The position numbers were made by a program, and so were the translations under genes. DNA of 11,028 bases, taken from NCBI GenBank assembly GCA_028875335.1, contig JAPPEF010000102.1, positions 1-11,028 of the forward strand, written 5' to 3'. This DNA comes from Gemmatimonadota bacterium (GTDB lineage Bacteria > Latescibacterota > UBA2968 > UBA8231). The notes beneath the pieces are model-generated. The model ran no database searches. It was given only the letters and a program-made list of their open reading frames with translations, and was not told the DNA's origin. This document shows, piece after piece, positions 8,617 to 11,028 of the stretch (its first letter is position 1; each line of letters begins with the position of its first letter).

Positions 8617-9705
8617 TTAAGAGCGGCTCCACACGTCCTTGAAGAACCGGATCCAGTTGCCGGAGAAGATGCCTGAGATGTCTGCTGGCGAGTAGCCACG
8701 GTGCGCGAGGATGGGCTGGAGTTTTTGCAGATCGGCGATGGTGTTGAGATCGCGCGGGGCTTGCTCGGTGCCGAAGCCGCCGTCGAGGTCGGTGCCAATG
8801 CCGCAGTGGCGCGAGGTGCCCAGAAGCTGACAGATGTGGTCGATGTGGTCGGCGACGGTTTCTAAGGTGGCGTTGGTAAGCTGTTCAAAGGCGGGGACTT
8901 TGCGCTGCCAGCCCGGGTCGAGCATCCACGCGTCAAAAGCCGCGCCGATGACTCCATCGCGCTCGGCGATGGAATGGATCATTTCGTCGGTGAGCTGGCG
9001 CTGGCCGGGAACCAAGGTGCGGCAGTTGTGGTGCGAGGCGCAGACCGGGCCGTCGTACAATTCCAAAAGTTCCCAGTGGGCTTGGTCGGTCAAGTGGGTC
9101 AAGTCGATGATGATGCCGGCCGCTTTGAGCGCGTCGAGCAGGGGTTTGGCCGGTGGCAACAGTCCACCTTCGGTACCGGTGCCGTGCGAATAGGTACTGG
9201 TGCCGTAATGCGAGATCGACACTAGGCGCAAGCCGAGTTCGCGCCATTCGGGCACTTGGTCCGGGCCTAAAATGGGATCGGCGCTTTCCATAGCGAGGAT
9301 TAGGCCGAAGGGAGTGGCTGGGTCGGGGTTTTGCCAAGCGGCGATGGTTTCGTCTAAATCCGCGACGCTTTTGACGAAGCGGAGCAACCCCGTGCGTTCG
9401 AGAGCTTGGTAGTACGCCAAATGTCCGCGGCCGACGCCGTGGCATTGGGCTTGGCAGTACATGCCAGTGCGGGTCCAGCGGTCGCCTAGGTCTAGGCGCG
9501 ACATCACCGTGCCGCAGAAGAGGCCGACCTTGCCTCGGCGCAGCTCGGGGAAGGTCACCGTGCAGGAGCCGAAGCCCTCCATAGTCTGCACGGAGTCGTG
9601 GACGCGCACGGTGGTCGCCTTTTGCGTTAGGTCGCGGTTGATTTGCAGGGCGGAGAAGGAGAGATCGAGGTGGCTGTCGAGGATCATCGGACGCGCGTCG
9701 GTCAT
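8617..9705 (-). CDS. M19 family metallodipeptidase (membrane/renal dipeptidase-like), copy 1
   Basis: M19 enzymes are di-zinc amidohydrolase-fold peptidases that cleave dipeptides, often tolerating D-residues at the C-terminal position. In these 362 residues the metal set can be read as His12/Asp14 (DSHLD), Glu140 (AMESADP), His204 (DLTH) and His225 (ASHHNCR), with Asp306 in GTDLDG as the catalytic acid and His166 where the family binds substrate. The bridging-Glu motif is ESADP rather than the Glu-Gly-Gly/Ala-His seen in characterised members, so this is a divergent subgroup and the substrate is open. No signal peptide is visible, so it should be cytoplasmic. The ATG at 9705 has an AGGA about 10 bases upstream, a weak but usable site. 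It lies 61 bases after its paralogue and is probably co-transcribed with it. No terminator is visible before the ilvB promoter. Confidence 0.92.
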   Translation of the reverse strand: MTDARPMILDSHLDLSFSALQINRDLTQKATTVRVHDSVQTMEGFGSCTVTFPELRRGKVGLFCGTVMSRLDLGDRWTRTGMYCQAQCHGVGRGHLAYYQALERTGLLRFVKSVADLDETIAAWQNPDPATPFGLILAMESADPILGPDQVPEWRELGLRLVSISHYGTSTYSHGTGTEGGLLPPAKPLLDALKAAGIIIDLTHLTDQAHWELLELYDGPVCASHHNCRTLVPGQRQLTDEMIHSIAERDGVIGAAFDAWMLDPGWQRKVPAFEQLTNATLETVADHIDHICQLLGTSRHCGIGTDLDGGFGTEQAPRDLNTIADLQKLQPILAHRGYSPADISGIFSGNWIRFFKDVWSRS

Positions 9706-9766
9706 TGTATAGCAATCCTATTCGTAAAGTGGGAGCGTGAGTTATCCGCAGATGGGCGCAGAGTGG
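9706..9766. other. Spacer between the two M19 genes
   Basis: This 61-base gap holds the weak ribosome-binding site of copy 1 and a stretch at 9742-9766 (TTATCCGCAGATGGGCGCAG onward) that resembles a degenerate GCAGATG-type dispersed intergenic repeat. No terminator or credible promoter is visible, which fits a shared transcript. Confidence 0.4.
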
Positions 9767-10903
9767 CTATTGCTCCCAGGCTTGGCGGAAGAAGCGTGCG
9801 AGGTTGCCGTGGGCTATAGCCGCAATGTCATCGGTCGAGTAGCCCCGCCGCTCGAGGATATCGAGGAAGCGTTGTAGGTCGGCGATGGTGTCGTAGTCGA
9901 TGGGGGCCATTTCGCGCCCGAAACCGCCGTCGAGGTCGGAGCCGATGGCGACGTGGTCGCAGTTGCCGACGAGCTGGCAGATGTGGTCGATGTGATCGAC
10001 GACAGCCGACATGGAGCGGCGAGCGGTTTGCGGATAAGTCGCTGGGTCGTCGAAGTTGATCTCGGGATTGAGCATGAACTCGGCGAAGACCGCGCCGATG
10101 ACGCCGCCGCGCTTGGCGATGGCTTGGATCATCTCGTCGCTGAGGTGGCGCTGGCCGGGGACGAGGGCGCGGCAGTTGCAGTGGCTGGCGTGGACCGGCC
10201 CTGACCAGTAGTCCAAAAGCTGCCAGAAGACCAAGTCCGAGGCGTGGGTCAGGTCGAGGGCGATGTTCGTTGCGGCGAGCGCGTCGAGCAGGGGATAGGC
10301 ATCGGCGTACAGCCCGCCGCGAGTGCCGGTGCCATGACCCCAAGTATTGGCACCAAAATGCGTCAGCCCTACCGAGCGCAGGCCCTGCTCCCACCACCAG
10401 CTCACTTGCTCAGGGTCTAAGATAGGGTCGGCGCTTTCCATGCTCAGTATCAGGCCAATCGGAGTCGTTGAATCGGGGTTTTGCCAAGCGGCAATGGTCT
10501 CGTCGAGATCGTTGGTGTCGCGGATGAAGCGCAGTTGGCCCTCGCGCTCTAGCGCTTTGTAATAGTGAAGATGCGATTGGCCCATGGCGTGGGCCGCTTC
10601 TTGGGTTCTCATGCCGTCGTCGAGGAGGCCGGTGGGCATCTGCACTCGGCACATGATGGTCGATAGCGCGATACCGACGTAGCCTTGGCGCATCTGCGGC
10701 AGGGATACGGTGGCGGTGCCGCGCGAGGTGCTTTCAGGGCGCTTTCTGTCGCGCAGCGAGTCGGGGTGGGAAGGGCCTGGGGGTTTGGGGTCTTCGCGCT
10801 CGCGCAGGACGTGGACGTCTTGGGTGAGGTCGCGGCGGTGGTGCAGGGCGTTGAAGGCCAGGTCGAGGTGGCCGTCGATGATGAGCATGGGTTGCTCGGG
10901 CAT
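9767..10903 (-). CDS. M19 family metallodipeptidase (membrane/renal dipeptidase-like), copy 2
   Basis: This is a paralogue of the downstream gene at 378 residues. It keeps the same metal-centre pattern: His12/Asp14 (DGHLD), Glu156 (SMESADP), His220 (DLTH) and His241 (ASHCNCR), with Asp323 in GSDLDG and His182 as the substrate-side histidine. Long blocks are shared with copy 1, including DLDETIAAWQNPD, LVPGQR-LxDEMI and DHIDHICQL, so the two arose by tandem duplication. It differs by about 16 extra Pro/Arg/Ser-rich residues near 35-65. No signal peptide is visible, so it is probably cytoplasmic. AAAGG lies 8-9 bases before the ATG. The preceding minus-strand gene stops 48 bases upstream, so this is likely an internal gene of an operon. 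Substrate is unknown; dipeptides, D-amino-acid dipeptides or other amides are possible. Confidence 0.92.
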   Translation of the reverse strand: MPEQPMLIIDGHLDLAFNALHHRRDLTQDVHVLREREDPKPPGPSHPDSLRDRKRPESTSRGTATVSLPQMRQGYVGIALSTIMCRVQMPTGLLDDGMRTQEAAHAMGQSHLHYYKALEREGQLRFIRDTNDLDETIAAWQNPDSTTPIGLILSMESADPILDPEQVSWWWEQGLRSVGLTHFGANTWGHGTGTRGGLYADAYPLLDALAATNIALDLTHASDLVFWQLLDYWSGPVHASHCNCRALVPGQRHLSDEMIQAIAKRGGVIGAVFAEFMLNPEINFDDPATYPQTARRSMSAVVDHIDHICQLVGNCDHVAIGSDLDGGFGREMAPIDYDTIADLQRFLDILERRGYSTDDIAAIAHGNLARFFRQAWEQ

Positions 10904-10951
10904 GGTGGAAACCTTTTGGGTTAATTCGCTAGGTATTTTTCTACTATTTCT

Positions 10952-11028
10952 TCATTGATCGTCGCGCTTAGCCACCAAGTCTTGGGTCAGGCGCTGAGCC
11001 AAGGAGCCTTCTTGGGCCAACGCATAGA
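10952..11028 (-). CDS. C-terminal 24 codons of an unidentified gene (cut by window edge)
   Basis: Reading the minus strand from the right edge, one frame stays open for 24 codons (YALAQEGSLAQRLTQDLVAK, then RDDQ) and stops at TGA 10954-10952. The other two minus frames stop within the same stretch. The composition, an amphipathic Leu/Gln/Ala-rich helix ending in a charged tail, is like a normal protein C-terminus. The stop lies 48 bases before the M19 copy 2 start, suggesting an operon. The fragment is too short to assign a family. Confidence 0.5.
   Translation of the reverse strand, partial: YALAQEGSLAQRLTQDLVAKRDDQ

Noticed and set aside
8933..9715. 260-codon minus-strand frame overlapping M19 copy 1
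   Set aside because: It is Arg/Pro-rich and shadows copy 1, which has all the family motifs in its own frame.

Overview
The window looks like a chromosomal segment from a GC-rich, diderm (Gram-negative) bacterium. It carries an outer-membrane TonB-dependent receptor with an N-terminal carboxypeptidase-regulatory-like domain, a layout common in Bacteroidota, Gemmatimonadota and related FCB-type lineages. It also has Shine-Dalgarno-led genes and a sigma-70-like promoter. The mix of a Gfo/Idh/MocA oxidoreductase, divergent M19 dipeptidases and this receptor type would fit uncultured FCB-adjacent phyla such as Latescibacterota or Poribacteria. That placement is a guess from gene content, not from a marker gene.

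Layout, left to right. (1) 1-1756, minus: the first 585 codons of pyruvate, phosphate dikinase (ppdK); its C-terminal third lies outside the window. (2) 1948-2967, minus: a Gfo/Idh/MocA-family NAD(P)-dependent oxidoreductase. (3) 2968-3233: a divergent intergenic region with repeated CGCTAC/GTAGCG motifs. (4) 3234-6107, plus: a 957-aa TonB-dependent receptor, the only plus-strand gene, ending in a strong hairpin terminator that abuts the stop codon of the convergent gene. (5) 6158-8454, minus: ilvB-ilvN, the two subunits of acetohydroxyacid synthase, overlapping by one base (TAATG) and preceded by a good sigma-70-type promoter. (6) 8617-10903, minus: two tandem paralogous M19 (membrane/renal dipeptidase-like) metallopeptidases. 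(7) 10952-11028, minus: the last 24 codons of an unidentified gene, close enough to the peptidases to share their transcript.

How the genes may work together (inference): ilvBN starts branched-chain amino-acid synthesis from pyruvate. PPDK interconverts pyruvate and phosphoenolpyruvate. The M19 enzymes would release amino acids from dipeptides or related amides. The receptor imports an unknown ligand. The genes do not form one obvious pathway, and the window reads mainly as ordinary metabolism. The points most worth a second look are the peptidase duplication with its altered metal-ligand motif, the Ala/Leu-rich inserts in the receptor barrel (one with shifted codon use), the ilvB promoter with a 10-bp direct repeat upstream, and the Ser-Ser-His variant of the PPDK phosphohistidine motif. 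I found no RNA genes, CRISPR array, insertion sequence or phage genes, and no gene-free stretch exceeds 300 bases.
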